Source of the DNA: Streptomyces sp. DSM 15324
Lineage (GTDB): Bacteria; Actinomycetota; Actinomycetes; Streptomycetales; Streptomycetaceae
Length of the DNA stretch: 64,000 nucleotides
Assembly: GCF_001514285.1 (NCBI RefSeq)
Contig: NZ_KQ949024.1
Span: forward strand, 318,405-382,404
Reading direction: 5' to 3'
The position numbers and the translations under genes were made by a program. The notes below the pieces were generated by a model. The model worked only from the letters and a program-made list of their open reading frames with translations. It was not told the DNA's origin and made no database searches. The first letter of the stretch is position 1. Each line of letters starts with the position of its first letter. Below, piece after piece: positions 1 through 8,864 of the stretch.

Positions 1-645
1 GCCGATCTGCCGGAGGAGACCGCGTTCCGGCGCAGCTACACGATGTACGACCAGGAGGAGCTGCTCGCCCTGATCGATCCGGACCTGGCCGGGACGGTTC
101 AGGACGTCCTGACCGAGCACGCGGACGTCTACGAGGACAACGACCTCGACGACTTCGTCAACCGCATGTGCCTGGGTGACGCCCGGATGTTCCTGCCGGG
201 CCTCAACCTCGCCTACACGGACCGGTCGAGCATGGCCGCCTCGACCGAGGTGCGGGTGCCGTACGTGGACGTCGAGGTGGTCCGGGCGGCGTTCGCCGTG
301 CCCGGCGACCGCAAGATCGTCGGGCGGCAGGGCAAGGCCGTGCTGAAGGAGGCGGCCTGCTCGATCCTGCCCCGGGAGATCGTCTACCGGCCCAAGGGCC
401 TGTTCAGCGCCCCGCTGCGGGCCTGGATGAGCCGGGACCTGGCACCGCTGGTGCGCGAGGTGGTCGACAACGGCGAGCTGGTCCGTGCCGGGCTGCTGCG
501 CCGCGACGCGCTGGCGCGCATGGTCGCCGAGGACGCCGCCGGGCAGCGGGACTTCTCCAAACATCTGTGGCACGTGCTGACCCTCGAGTACTGGTATCGC
601 GGCGCGACCTCCGGGGCCGGCCAGAACTCTCCCGTGACGGCGTAG
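1..645 (+). CDS. Asparagine synthase (glutamine-hydrolysing), C-terminal part, 5' cut by window edge
   Basis: The frame is open from base 1 to the TAG at 643-645, so the gene begins outside the window and only about 214 C-terminal residues are seen. They match the ATP-dependent synthetase domain of class B asparagine synthases: the segment MAASTEVRVPYVD and, nearer the end, GLFSAPLRAWM are characteristic. The family moves glutamine-derived ammonia onto an adenylated carboxylate. Inside polysaccharide clusters such enzymes are thought to amidate a sugar acid or an acyl group rather than make free asparagine. The next gene starts 17 bp downstream, so it is probably the first visible gene of the operon. 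An internal ATG at 43 is not a credible start because the domain continues upstream of it. Confidence 0.85.
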   Translation, partial: ADLPEETAFRRSYTMYDQEELLALIDPDLAGTVQDVLTEHADVYEDNDLDDFVNRMCLGDARMFLPGLNLAYTDRSSMAASTEVRVPYVDVEVVRAAFAVPGDRKIVGRQGKAVLKEAACSILPREIVYRPKGLFSAPLRAWMSRDLAPLVREVVDNGELVRAGLLRRDALARMVAEDAAGQRDFSKHLWHVLTLEYWYRGATSGAGQNSPVTA

Positions 646-662
646 AGACAAGAGGACTTCGG

Positions 663-2843
663 GTGAAACAGGTCGTACAGAACTACAAGAGCGGCGAGCT
701 GGCCCTGCTCGACGTGCCGGTGCCGGGGTGCAAGCCGGGCGGGGTGCTGGTGCGCAGCGCCTACTCGCTGATCTCCACCGGGACCGAGCTGATGAAGGTC
801 TCCGAGGCCGGCATGTCGATGCTCGGCAAGGCCCGGTCCCGGCCGGACCAGGTGGCCAAGGTCGTGCAGAGCGTGGCCACCAACGGGGTGCCGGCGACCT
901 ACCGCAAGGTGATGGGCAAGCTGGACTCCTACACACCGCTGGGCTACTCGCTGTGCGGGGTGGTGGAGGAGGTCGGCGCCGGGATCGACGACGTGAAGGT
1001 CGGCGACCTGGTGGCCTGCGCGGGCAACGAGCACGCGCTGCACGCCGAGCTGAACTGGGTGCCGAGGAACCTCTACAGCCGGGTCCCGGACGGCCTCGAT
1101 CCGCGCCACGCGGCGTTCGGCACCGTCGGGTCGATCGCGTTGCAGGGCGTCCGCCAGGGCGAGTCACGGCTCGGCGAGGTGGCGCTGGTCATCGGCCTCG
1201 GGCTGATCGGCCAGCTGGTGGTGCAGCTCCTGACCGCCTCGGGGGTCCGCGTCGTCGGGGCCGACCCCGACCCCGCGCGCTGCGAGCTGGCCGAGCGGCT
1301 GGGCGCGGCGGCCTGCGGCGATCCCGCCTCCTCGGCCGTGGAGAACGCCGTCGCCGAACTCACCGGCGGTCACGGCGTCGACCAGGTGTATCTGGCCGCC
1401 GGCGGCGGCAGCAACCAGCCCGTCGAGCTGGCCGCCCGGCTGAGCCGGGACCGCGGCCGGGTCGTCGACATCGGCAAGTGCCGTCTGGACCTGCCGTGGA
1501 ACGCGTACTACGAGAAGGAGCTGGACGTCCGCTTCTCCCGCTCCTACGGTCCCGGGCGCTACGACCCCTCGTACGAACTGGAGGGGCGCGACTACCCGAT
1601 CGGCTACGTGCGCTGGACGGAGCGCCGCAACCTGGCGTGCTTCCTCGACCTCCTCGCCCTCGGCCGGGTCGACGTGGAGCCGCTGATCTCGCACATCGCC
1701 GACTTCGACGACGCCGTCGAGACGTACGGGCGGCTGAAGGAGGGGGAACTGAAGGCGGTGGCCGTGCTGTTCCGGTACCTCGGCCACACGGCCGAGGCCG
1801 AGGCCCCGGCGGTGACGGTGCCCGCCGTGCCCCCGGTGACCGGGAAGCCGGCACCGGCGCGGGCCGCCGGGAAACCGGTGCGGCTCGCGTTCGTCGGCGC
1901 GGGGAACTACGCGACGTCGATGCTGCTGCCGCACCTGGCGGGACGCGAGGGTGTCGAGCTGTCGACGGTCGTCACCACGACGGCGCTGTCCGGGGCCAAC
2001 GCGCAGCGCAAGTTCGGCTTCGCCGACGCGACCACCGATCTCGACGCCGTCCTCGGGGACGGGTCGATCGACGCCGTCTTCGTGGTGACCCGGCACAGCT
2101 CGCACGCCGAACTGACCCGCAAGGCGCTGCTGGCGGGCAAGACGGTCTTCGTGGAGAAGCCCCTCGCGCTGACCGAGGACGAGCTGGCCGGTGTGCTGGC
2201 GGCGGTGGAGGAGTCCGGCAACGACCGGCTCCAGGTGGGCTTCAACCGCCGGTTCGCGCCGCTGCTGGTGGAGGCCCGGAAGGAGTTCGGCGCCCGGACC
2301 GGGCCGGCGAGCCTGCGCTACCTGGTGAACGCGGGACGGCTGGAGCACGGCAGCTGGTACCTGCAACAGGGCACCGAGGGCTCGCGGTTCGCCGGTGAGG
2401 GCGGCCACTTCATCGACACGGCGAGCTGGCTGCTGGGAGCCGACCCGGTCTCGGTGTACGCGGTCGCCACCCCCGGCACCGAGGACCTCCAGGTCCTGCT
2501 GCGCTACCCGGACGGTTCCACCGCCACGATCAGTTACGTCACCACCGGCGCGCCCGGCTTCCCCAAGGAGACGCTGGACCTCGTCGCGGACGGCAGGGTG
2601 CTGCGGCTGGACGACTTCGTGCGCGCCTCGGTCCACAGCCGTAAGCGGTGGGTGAGTTCGCGGCTGCCCAAGGCCCGGGACAAGGGCCAGTCCGCCGAAC
2701 TGGCCGCGTTCGTCAGGGCCGTGCGGACCGGCGGGCCGATGCCGGTGCCGCTGGAGTCGCTGGTCGCCACCACGGCGGCCACCCTCGCCGTGCCGGCCGG
2801 CCTGGCCGCCGGTGTGCCGGTGACGCTGGCGGGGGCGCGATGA
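663..2843 (+). CDS. Bi-domain oxidoreductase: zinc-type alcohol dehydrogenase fused to Gfo/Idh/MocA dehydrogenase
   Basis: About 726 residues from GTG 663, chosen because a GAGG site lies about 8-12 bp upstream; the frame is open further but overlaps the previous gene. Residues 1-385 are a medium-chain dehydrogenase (SLISTGTE near 36-42, nucleotide fold VIGLGLIG near 177). Residues 405-726 are a Gfo/Idh/MocA dehydrogenase (FVGAGNYA near 408, catalytic VEKPLAL near 497). A Pro/Ala-rich linker joins them. This fused pair recurs in actinobacterial and cyanobacterial polysaccharide clusters beside asparagine synthase and heparinase-like genes, and is inferred to oxidise or epimerise a nucleotide sugar. 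The substrate is unknown. The stop overlaps the next start as ATGA. Confidence 0.88.
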   Translation: MKQVVQNYKSGELALLDVPVPGCKPGGVLVRSAYSLISTGTELMKVSEAGMSMLGKARSRPDQVAKVVQSVATNGVPATYRKVMGKLDSYTPLGYSLCGVVEEVGAGIDDVKVGDLVACAGNEHALHAELNWVPRNLYSRVPDGLDPRHAAFGTVGSIALQGVRQGESRLGEVALVIGLGLIGQLVVQLLTASGVRVVGADPDPARCELAERLGAAACGDPASSAVENAVAELTGGHGVDQVYLAAGGGSNQPVELAARLSRDRGRVVDIGKCRLDLPWNAYYEKELDVRFSRSYGPGRYDPSYELEGRDYPIGYVRWTERRNLACFLDLLALGRVDVEPLISHIADFDDAVETYGRLKEGELKAVAVLFRYLGHTAEAEAPAVTVPAVPPVTGKPAPARAAGKPVRLAFVGAGNYATSMLLPHLAGREGVELSTVVTTTALSGANAQRKFGFADATTDLDAVLGDGSIDAVFVVTRHSSHAELTRKALLAGKTVFVEKPLALTEDELAGVLAAVEESGNDRLQVGFNRRFAPLLVEARKEFGARTGPASLRYLVNAGRLEHGSWYLQQGTEGSRFAGEGGHFIDTASWLLGADPVSVYAVATPGTEDLQVLLRYPDGSTATISYVTTGAPGFPKETLDLVADGRVLRLDDFVRASVHSRKRWVSSRLPKARDKGQSAELAAFVRAVRTGGPMPVPLESLVATTAATLAVPAGLAAGVPVTLAGAR

Positions 2844-4864
2844 GCATGAGCGCGGGCTGGTACCTGCGGCGGCTGTCCCGGATGGGGCCGCGCGAGGTCG
2901 GCGGCCGGGTGACCGACGCGGTGCGCAGGCGCCGATGGCGCTCGGCGCCGCCGGCCGGCCCGGGCGCGACCGGCGACGCCCTGTTCACCGCCGTCCTGCC
3001 CGCGGGTGCCCTCGCGTCGGTGCCGCCGGACGCCGCGAAGCGCCTCGTCGCCGAGGCGGACCGGCTGATGGACGGGCACGCCGAGTTCTTCGGGGTGGTC
3101 CGCGACGACCTGGCCGACCCGGACTGGTGGTACGACCCGAAGACCGGGCGCCGGGCGCCGGCGGGCTACGCCTTCGACGTGCCGTACCGCGACGAGGAAG
3201 CGGTCGGGGACATCAAGCAGATCTGGGAGCCCTCCCGGCACCAGTACCTCACCCGGCTCGCCGCCGCCTACGCGCTCACCGGCGACGAGCGGTACGCCGA
3301 GCGGGTGGCCGCCCACCTGCGGTCGTGGTGGGCGGCCAACCCGCCGCTGCGCGGGGTGCACTGGACCAGCGGCATCGAGCTGGGCATCCGGCTGCTGTCC
3401 TGGGTGTGGATCCGCCGGCTGCTCGACGGCTGGGCGGGCGCGTCCGCCCTGTTCGAGGAGAACCCGGTGGCGCTGGAGCAGATCTGGCACCACCAGCGCT
3501 GGCTGGCCGCCTTCCCCAGCCGGGGGTCCTCGGCGAACAACCACGTCATCGCCGAGGACGCCGGACAGTTCGCGGCGGCCTGCGCGTTCGGCTGGTTCCC
3601 GTCCTCGGCGCGCTGGCGGGCCGACGCGCTGCGCTCGCTGGAGCGGCAGCTGCGCGCCAACACCTTCCTCTCCGGTCTCAACCGCGAACTGGCCACCGAG
3701 TACCACGGGCTGGTGCTGGAACTGGGTCTCGCCGCGGTGGCCGAGGCGGACGCCGCCGGTGTGCCGGTCCCGGCGACGGTCCGGCTGGTGCTGCTGAGGA
3801 TGACCGACGCGCTCGCGGCCGTCGTGGACAGCCGGCTGCGGCCGCCGCGCCAGGGCGACGCGGACGACGGGCACGGTCTGGTCGTGGACGGGGCGGGCAC
3901 CGACCGCTGGGGCTCGCTGCTGGCCACCGGGGACGCCGTCTTCGGCCGGCTCTCCTGGTGGCCGGAGGTGACCGGCACCGATGTGCGCACCCCGCTGCTG
4001 GCCGCGCTGGTCCGCCCGTACGCGAAGGACGCGACCGCACCGGCCGTGACCCGCCCCGCGCAGCGCCCGGCCCATTTCGCCGACGCGGGCATGACCATCC
4101 TGCGCAGCCCGCGCGGGCCGGCGAAGACGGCTGAGGCGGCCGACACGGCTGGGACGGCCGACACGGCCGAGATCTGGTGCCGCTGCGACGGCGGTCCGCA
4201 CGGCTTCCTGTCCATCGCCGCGCACGCCCACGCCGACGCGCTGTCCGTCGAGGTACGGCACGACGGGGTCGACGTGCTGGCCGACCCGGGGACGTACTGC
4301 TACCACGGGCAGCCCGAGTGGCGGCGGTACTTCCGGTCGACGCTCGGCCACAACACCCTGGAGCTGGACGGCGCCGACCAGTCCGTCTCGGGCGGCCCGT
4401 TCCTGTGGACCCGGCAGGCCCGCAGCCGCGTCCTGGTCGCGGACACGGCCGGCACCGCGGGCGGGGAATGCGTCCGCTGGTGCGCCGAGCACGACGGCTA
4501 CGAGCCCTCCGTGCACCGCCGCCAGGTGGAGCTGACGGCCGCGAGCCGGGAGCTGAGGATCGTCGACGAGGTGCGCGGCCCGCGCCGGGCCGTGCGGCTG
4601 GCCTTCCACCTCGGCCCCGCGATCACCGCCGACCTGGCCGGCAACCGGGCGCGGCTCACCTGGACCCTCGACGGCGAGGACCGCGCCGCGGCGCTCGACC
4701 TGCCCGAGGAACTGGACTGGAGCGCTCACCGGGGCGAGAGCGAGCCGCCGCTGGGCTGGTACTCCGCCGGCTTCGGACGCAGGGAACCCGCCACCGTGCT
4801 GGTCGGCACCGGCTTCGCCGTCGGCACGCGGCAGTTCACCACCGTACTCGGGTTCCACGGTTAG
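2840..4864 (+). CDS. Heparinase II/III family protein (alginate/heparinoid lyase-like)
   Basis: 674 residues from ATG 2840, which overlaps the upstream stop by 4 bp; ATG 2846 is a possible alternative. Residues roughly 60-420 form the helical toroid expected of the family. The C-terminal heparinase II/III domain starts near residue 450, with the His-rich AAHAHADALS and later GHNTLELDG, which carry the usual catalytic and metal-site residues. There is no signal peptide, so it may act in the cytoplasm or be exported unconventionally. Family members cleave uronic-acid polysaccharides by beta-elimination. Next to the polymerase and flippase it could trim or recycle the cluster's own acidic polymer. 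The product assignment is firm at family level only. Confidence 0.85.
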   Translation: MSMSAGWYLRRLSRMGPREVGGRVTDAVRRRRWRSAPPAGPGATGDALFTAVLPAGALASVPPDAAKRLVAEADRLMDGHAEFFGVVRDDLADPDWWYDPKTGRRAPAGYAFDVPYRDEEAVGDIKQIWEPSRHQYLTRLAAAYALTGDERYAERVAAHLRSWWAANPPLRGVHWTSGIELGIRLLSWVWIRRLLDGWAGASALFEENPVALEQIWHHQRWLAAFPSRGSSANNHVIAEDAGQFAAACAFGWFPSSARWRADALRSLERQLRANTFLSGLNRELATEYHGLVLELGLAAVAEADAAGVPVPATVRLVLLRMTDALAAVVDSRLRPPRQGDADDGHGLVVDGAGTDRWGSLLATGDAVFGRLSWWPEVTGTDVRTPLLAALVRPYAKDATAPAVTRPAQRPAHFADAGMTILRSPRGPAKTAEAADTAGTADTAEIWCRCDGGPHGFLSIAAHAHADALSVEVRHDGVDVLADPGTYCYHGQPEWRRYFRSTLGHNTLELDGADQSVSGGPFLWTRQARSRVLVADTAGTAGGECVRWCAEHDGYEPSVHRRQVELTAASRELRIVDEVRGPRRAVRLAFHLGPAITADLAGNRARLTWTLDGEDRAAALDLPEELDWSAHRGESEPPLGWYSAGFGRREPATVLVGTGFAVGTRQFTTVLGFHG

Positions 4865-4880
4865 GCAGGGGGGAGGACGC

Positions 4881-6404
4881 GTGGGGAGCACGTGGCGACG
4901 CCGGGCCTGGCCGGCGGCACCGCTGGTGCTGGCGCTGCTGGCGGCGACCGGCTGTGACAGCGGTACGACGGACGCGGCGCCGAAGCCGACCTCCGCGCCC
5001 TCCGGATCGGTGGCCCGGGTGTGCGCGAAGCCCCCGGCCGGGCCGGCGAAGGCGCCGGCGGGCGCGGTGCCGGTCGACCCGGCGGTCCCCGGCGACCTGG
5101 CCGCGAAGACCGAGAGCAGTCCCCCGCGCACCACCTTCTGGCTGCGGCCGGGCAAGCACACGCTCCGGTCGGACCGCTACGACCAGGTGACCCCCAAGGA
5201 GGGGGACGTCTACCTCGGCGCGCCGGGCGCGGTGCTCGACGGCCGCGGGAGCAATCAGTACGCGTTCGGCGGCACCGCCCCCGACGTCACGATCCGCTAC
5301 CTGACCGTGCAGGGCTTCGCCGCGCCCCGCGACGAGGGCGTGGTCAATCACGACTCGGCCGACGGCTGGAAGGTCGAGCACGCGACGATCCAGAAGAACT
5401 CCGGCGCCGGGCTGATGGCCGGCGCCCGCCAGCAGGTCCGCGCCAGTTGCCTGCGCGACAACGGCCAGTACGGCATGAACGCCTACAAGGGCGGCGGCGC
5501 CCTGCGCGGCCTGGTGGTCGAGGGCAACGAGATCGTGGGCAACAACACGGACGACTGGGAGCGGAAACGGCCGGACTGCGGCTGCACCGGAGGCGTCAAG
5601 TTCTGGGCCGTGAACGGCGCGGACGTACGCGGCAACTGGGTGCACGACAACCGCGGGACCGGGCTGTGGGCGGACACGAACAACAACGACTTCCTGATCG
5701 AGAACAACCTGATCGAGGACAACGACGGTGCCGCGCTGATCTACGAGATCAGCTACAACGCGATCATCCGGAACAACACGATCCGGCGGAACAACTGGGT
5801 CGAGGGCCGCGCCTACGCCGCCGCGGGCGACACCTTCCCCTTCGCGACCGTCTATGTGTCCGAGTCCGGCGGCGAGCCGCGGGTCCGGGCCCGCACGGAC
5901 AAGATCGACGTCTATCGGAACGTGCTGGAGGACAACTGGTCCGGGATCACCCTGTGGGAGAACGCCGACCGGTTCTGCAACAGCCCGGCCAACACCTCCT
6001 CCGGCGACTGCACCCTGCTGGTGAAGAACACCCACAGCTGTGTGCGGCCGGCGATCGCCAAGGCGCCGCTGTACTCCGACTGCCGGTGGAAGACCCAGCG
6101 GGTGGACATCCACGACAACCGCTTCGTGCTGGACAAGTCCGTCCTGCGCTGCACGGTGAAGTGCGACCGGATGGCGGTGCTGTCCAACTACGGCACCTAT
6201 CCGGACTGGTCGCCCTACCAGGGGGAGCGGGTGGCCGAGGCGATCACCGCACAGCAGCACAACCGCTGGCACGACAACGTCTACGTCGGCCCGTGGACCT
6301 TCGTCGTGCACGACGCGAGCCGGACGGTCGGCTTCAAGCAGTGGCGGGGCGCGCCGTACCGGCAGGACGCGGGCAGCACCCTGCGCGCAGGGGACGGTGG
6401 TTGA
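4881..6404 (+). CDS. Right-handed beta-helix lipoprotein (pectate lyase/NosD-like)
   Basis: 507 residues from GTG 4881, with GGGAGG at 4870-4875 as ribosome site. The N-terminus has basic residues, a hydrophobic run and a lipobox ending AATGC near residue 26, so the mature protein should be a surface lipoprotein. The body is rich in repeated asparagine turns such as IRNNTIRRNNW and IENNLIEDND, the signature of parallel beta-helix proteins that bind or cleave polysaccharides. It contains several cysteine pairs. It sits between the heparinase-like lyase and the Wzy-like polymerase, which suggests a role in processing or holding the exported polymer. The substrate cannot be read from the sequence. 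Confidence 0.85.
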   Translation: MGSTWRRRAWPAAPLVLALLAATGCDSGTTDAAPKPTSAPSGSVARVCAKPPAGPAKAPAGAVPVDPAVPGDLAAKTESSPPRTTFWLRPGKHTLRSDRYDQVTPKEGDVYLGAPGAVLDGRGSNQYAFGGTAPDVTIRYLTVQGFAAPRDEGVVNHDSADGWKVEHATIQKNSGAGLMAGARQQVRASCLRDNGQYGMNAYKGGGALRGLVVEGNEIVGNNTDDWERKRPDCGCTGGVKFWAVNGADVRGNWVHDNRGTGLWADTNNNDFLIENNLIEDNDGAALIYEISYNAIIRNNTIRRNNWVEGRAYAAAGDTFPFATVYVSESGGEPRVRARTDKIDVYRNVLEDNWSGITLWENADRFCNSPANTSSGDCTLLVKNTHSCVRPAIAKAPLYSDCRWKTQRVDIHDNRFVLDKSVLRCTVKCDRMAVLSNYGTYPDWSPYQGERVAEAITAQQHNRWHDNVYVGPWTFVVHDASRTVGFKQWRGAPYRQDAGSTLRAGDGG

Positions 6405-6405
6405 G

Positions 6406-7653
6406 ATGAGCTCCGCGGACACCGGCACGGACCGCACGCCGAAGATCGTCGGGGCGGTGTGGGGGCTGCTCGTCCTCAACACCCTCGGCTCCGCCGGGGC
6501 GAGGACCATCGTCCCGCTGCCGCGCTCCCTCATCCAGATGGTCACCATGGGCTCGCTGGTCGCCGCGTTCGCGCTGGCGCTGCTGGTCAACCCCCGGGTA
6601 CGGGTCCGCGCCAGCGCCTACGTCCTCCTGCTCACCCTGCTGCTGGTACCGAGCCTGATCTCCAGCGTGACGCAGGGGGCCGGGTTCGGCGCCCTGTTCC
6701 GCTGCACCCGGCTGGCGCTCTTCGTCGGCACGCTGTGGCTGCTCAGCCGCTGGTGGGACGGCGGCATCACGTTCGTCCGGCACCACATCCGGATGTACTT
6801 CGCGGTGCTCGGCACGGTGGCCGTCGGGCTGGTCGTCTCACCGGGCGCCGCCCTTCCCGACCTCTACGGCGGGCGGCTGGTCGGCGCGGTGTGGCCGCTC
6901 ACCCCGCCGCAGATCGGACAGTACGCCGCGGTGATCATCGGGCTGACCGTGCTGCTCCTGCTGGGCCGCCGGACCGACCGTACCGGCGCGGCGGTGGTGA
7001 TCCTGCCGTCGCTTCTCCTGCTCGCGCTGACCCACACCCGGACGGCGACGCTCGGCCTGATCATCGGGCTGGTGCTGGCGATCGGCTCGCTCGTCCTGAC
7101 CAGCGCGGCCGCCCGCCGGTTCTTCACCTGGGCGGTGGTGTGCGCCACGGTGGCCGCGGTCGGGTTCAGCTCCGCGCTCCAGGCGTGGTTCCTGCGCGGG
7201 CAGAGCCAGGAGAACTTCGCCAGCCTGACCGGCCGGGCCAAGGTCTGGCACGCGCTGCTGGCGGCGCCCCGGACGACCTCGCAGTACCTGTTCGGCACCG
7301 GCCTCGGCGACAAGTCGTTCGGCGGGCTGCCGATCGACAACAGCTGGCTGGCCGTCTTCAACGAGCAGGGCGTCACCGGCATCGCCCTGGTGGCGGCCGT
7401 CATCCTCGTGCTGGGCGGCGTCGCGCTGCTGCGGCCGCCGTCGCTGTCGAGGGCCTGCGCGATCTTCCTCATCAGCTACTGCGCGATCGCGTCGTACACC
7501 GAGGCCGGACTGGGCGACGCCTCGCCGTACCTGCTCCATCTCGCCCTGGCCGCCTCACTGCTGGCGGCACCCGTCGAGGCCGCCCCCCTTACGGCGCCCG
7601 GCGTCCCCGGACCACGCGTCCCGCGCTGGGTCCAGCGATCGGAGGTGACCTGA
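6406..7653 (+). CDS. O-antigen ligase/polymerase-like membrane protein (Wzy-type)
   Basis: About 415 residues. ATG 6406 follows the upstream stop (6402-6404) and is preceded by a GGGAC-type site; GTG 6397 in the same frame would overlap it. The protein is almost entirely hydrophobic helices, with a larger polar loop near residues 255-315 (SQENFASLTGRAKVWHALL, then GTGLGDKSF). This is the layout of the O-antigen ligase/polymerase family, whose long periplasmic loop carries the active site. It would polymerise lipid-linked repeat units outside the membrane. The partner flippase is the gene at 13843 and the glycosyltransferases are at 7656 and 15171. Confidence 0.8.
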   Translation: MSSADTGTDRTPKIVGAVWGLLVLNTLGSAGARTIVPLPRSLIQMVTMGSLVAAFALALLVNPRVRVRASAYVLLLTLLLVPSLISSVTQGAGFGALFRCTRLALFVGTLWLLSRWWDGGITFVRHHIRMYFAVLGTVAVGLVVSPGAALPDLYGGRLVGAVWPLTPPQIGQYAAVIIGLTVLLLLGRRTDRTGAAVVILPSLLLLALTHTRTATLGLIIGLVLAIGSLVLTSAAARRFFTWAVVCATVAAVGFSSALQAWFLRGQSQENFASLTGRAKVWHALLAAPRTTSQYLFGTGLGDKSFGGLPIDNSWLAVFNEQGVTGIALVAAVILVLGGVALLRPPSLSRACAIFLISYCAIASYTEAGLGDASPYLLHLALAASLLAAPVEAAPLTAPGVPGPRVPRWVQRSEVT

Positions 7654-7655
7654 GC

Positions 7656-8864
7656 ATGGATGTCCTCGTGGTGCACAACCGCTACGCCTCGGCGCAGCCC
7701 AGCGGGGAGAACAAGGTCGTCGACCAGGAGGTGGCGCTGCTGCGCGGAGCGGGCCACCGGGTCGAGGTGTTCGAGCGGCGCAGCGACGACATCGCCGCGC
7801 GCTCCCTGCCGGGCAAGGTCGCGGTGCCGCTGCTGGTGCCGTGGAACCCGGCGGTGCGCACGGAGCTGGCCGCCCGGCTGCGCGCCGAACGGCCGGACGT
7901 GGTGCACGTCCACAACGTCTTCCCGCTGCTGTCGCCGGCGGTGCTGGCCGCCTGCGCCGACGCCGGTGTGCCGGCCGTCGCCACGCTGCACAACTACACC
8001 CAGGTCTGCCCGCCGGGCACCCTGCAACGCGACGGCCGGCCGTGCACCGAGTGCGTCGGGTCCACGCCGCTGCCCGCCGTGCGGCACGGCTGCTACCGGG
8101 GCTCCCGGCTGGCGACGGTGCCGCTCGCGGTGAGCCTCGCGGTCAACCGGCGGCGGTGGTGGAACGGCGTGGAGCGGTTCCTGTGCATCTCCGCGGCGCA
8201 GCGCGAGGTCCTGGTACGGGCCGGCCTGCCGGCCGAACGCCTCGCGGTGAAGCACAATTTCGTGCCCGAGCCGGGCGTCCGCAGGGAGGGCGCCGGCGAG
8301 CATCTGCTCTATCTCGGCCGGCTCGCGGAGGCCAAGGGCGTCCGGCTGCTCATGGCCGCCTGGGACGAGATCGCCGCCGGGGGCGGTGTGGGGGTGCCGC
8401 TGGTGATCGCCGGCTCGGGGCCGCTGGAGCCGGAGGTGACGGCCTGGGCGGCGGGCCGCGACGACGTGCGGTACGTCGGTCTGTACGACCAGGCCGCGTG
8501 CCGGCGGGCGATCGCGCGGTCGGTCGCGGTGGTCGCCCCCTCCACCTGGCTGGAGGCGTTCGGCCTGGTGGTCGTGGAGGCGATGGCGGCCGGGGTGCCG
8601 GCCGTCGCCGCCGGTCACGGCGCCTTCGTCGAGCTCGTCGAGGACGGGCGGACCGGGCTGCTGCACCGGCCGGGCGAGGCCGCCTCGCTCGCGTCCTGTC
8701 TGCGCGAGATCGCGGGCGGGCAGGCCCGCAACCAGGAGATGGGCCGGGCGGCCCGGCGCCGTTACGAGCAGGGCTTCAGCCCGGCCGTCGGCCTGGAGCG
8801 CCTGGTGGAGGAGTACCGCACCGCGATCGCGGGTCGGACGGAAGCGATGGGGGGCAGTAGATGA
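7656..8864 (+). CDS. Glycosyltransferase family 4
   Basis: 402 residues from ATG 7656, two bases after the upstream stop, with GGAGGTGA at 7641-7648. The N-terminal acceptor half contains DVVHVHNVFPLLSP and a cysteine-rich stretch (CPPGTLQRDGRPCTEC) that resembles a structural metal site. The C-terminal half has LLYLGRLAEAKG near residue 217 and the E-x7-E donor motif in EAFGLVVVEAMAAG near 299, both typical of retaining GT-B enzymes of family 4. It should add a sugar from a nucleotide donor to the growing lipid-linked repeat on the cytoplasmic face. The sugar is not predictable. It overlaps the next gene by ATGA at 8861-8864. Confidence 0.87.
   Translation: MDVLVVHNRYASAQPSGENKVVDQEVALLRGAGHRVEVFERRSDDIAARSLPGKVAVPLLVPWNPAVRTELAARLRAERPDVVHVHNVFPLLSPAVLAACADAGVPAVATLHNYTQVCPPGTLQRDGRPCTECVGSTPLPAVRHGCYRGSRLATVPLAVSLAVNRRRWWNGVERFLCISAAQREVLVRAGLPAERLAVKHNFVPEPGVRREGAGEHLLYLGRLAEAKGVRLLMAAWDEIAAGGGVGVPLVIAGSGPLEPEVTAWAAGRDDVRYVGLYDQAACRRAIARSVAVVAPSTWLEAFGLVVVEAMAAGVPAVAAGHGAFVELVEDGRTGLLHRPGEAASLASCLREIAGGQARNQEMGRAARRRYEQGFSPAVGLERLVEEYRTAIAGRTEAMGGSR

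Noticed and set aside
2534..5161. 875-codon open frame on the minus strand
   Set aside because: It lies antisense to three well-recognised genes and is Arg/Pro/Gly-rich with no domain signature. Long antisense frames are expected in DNA this GC-rich.
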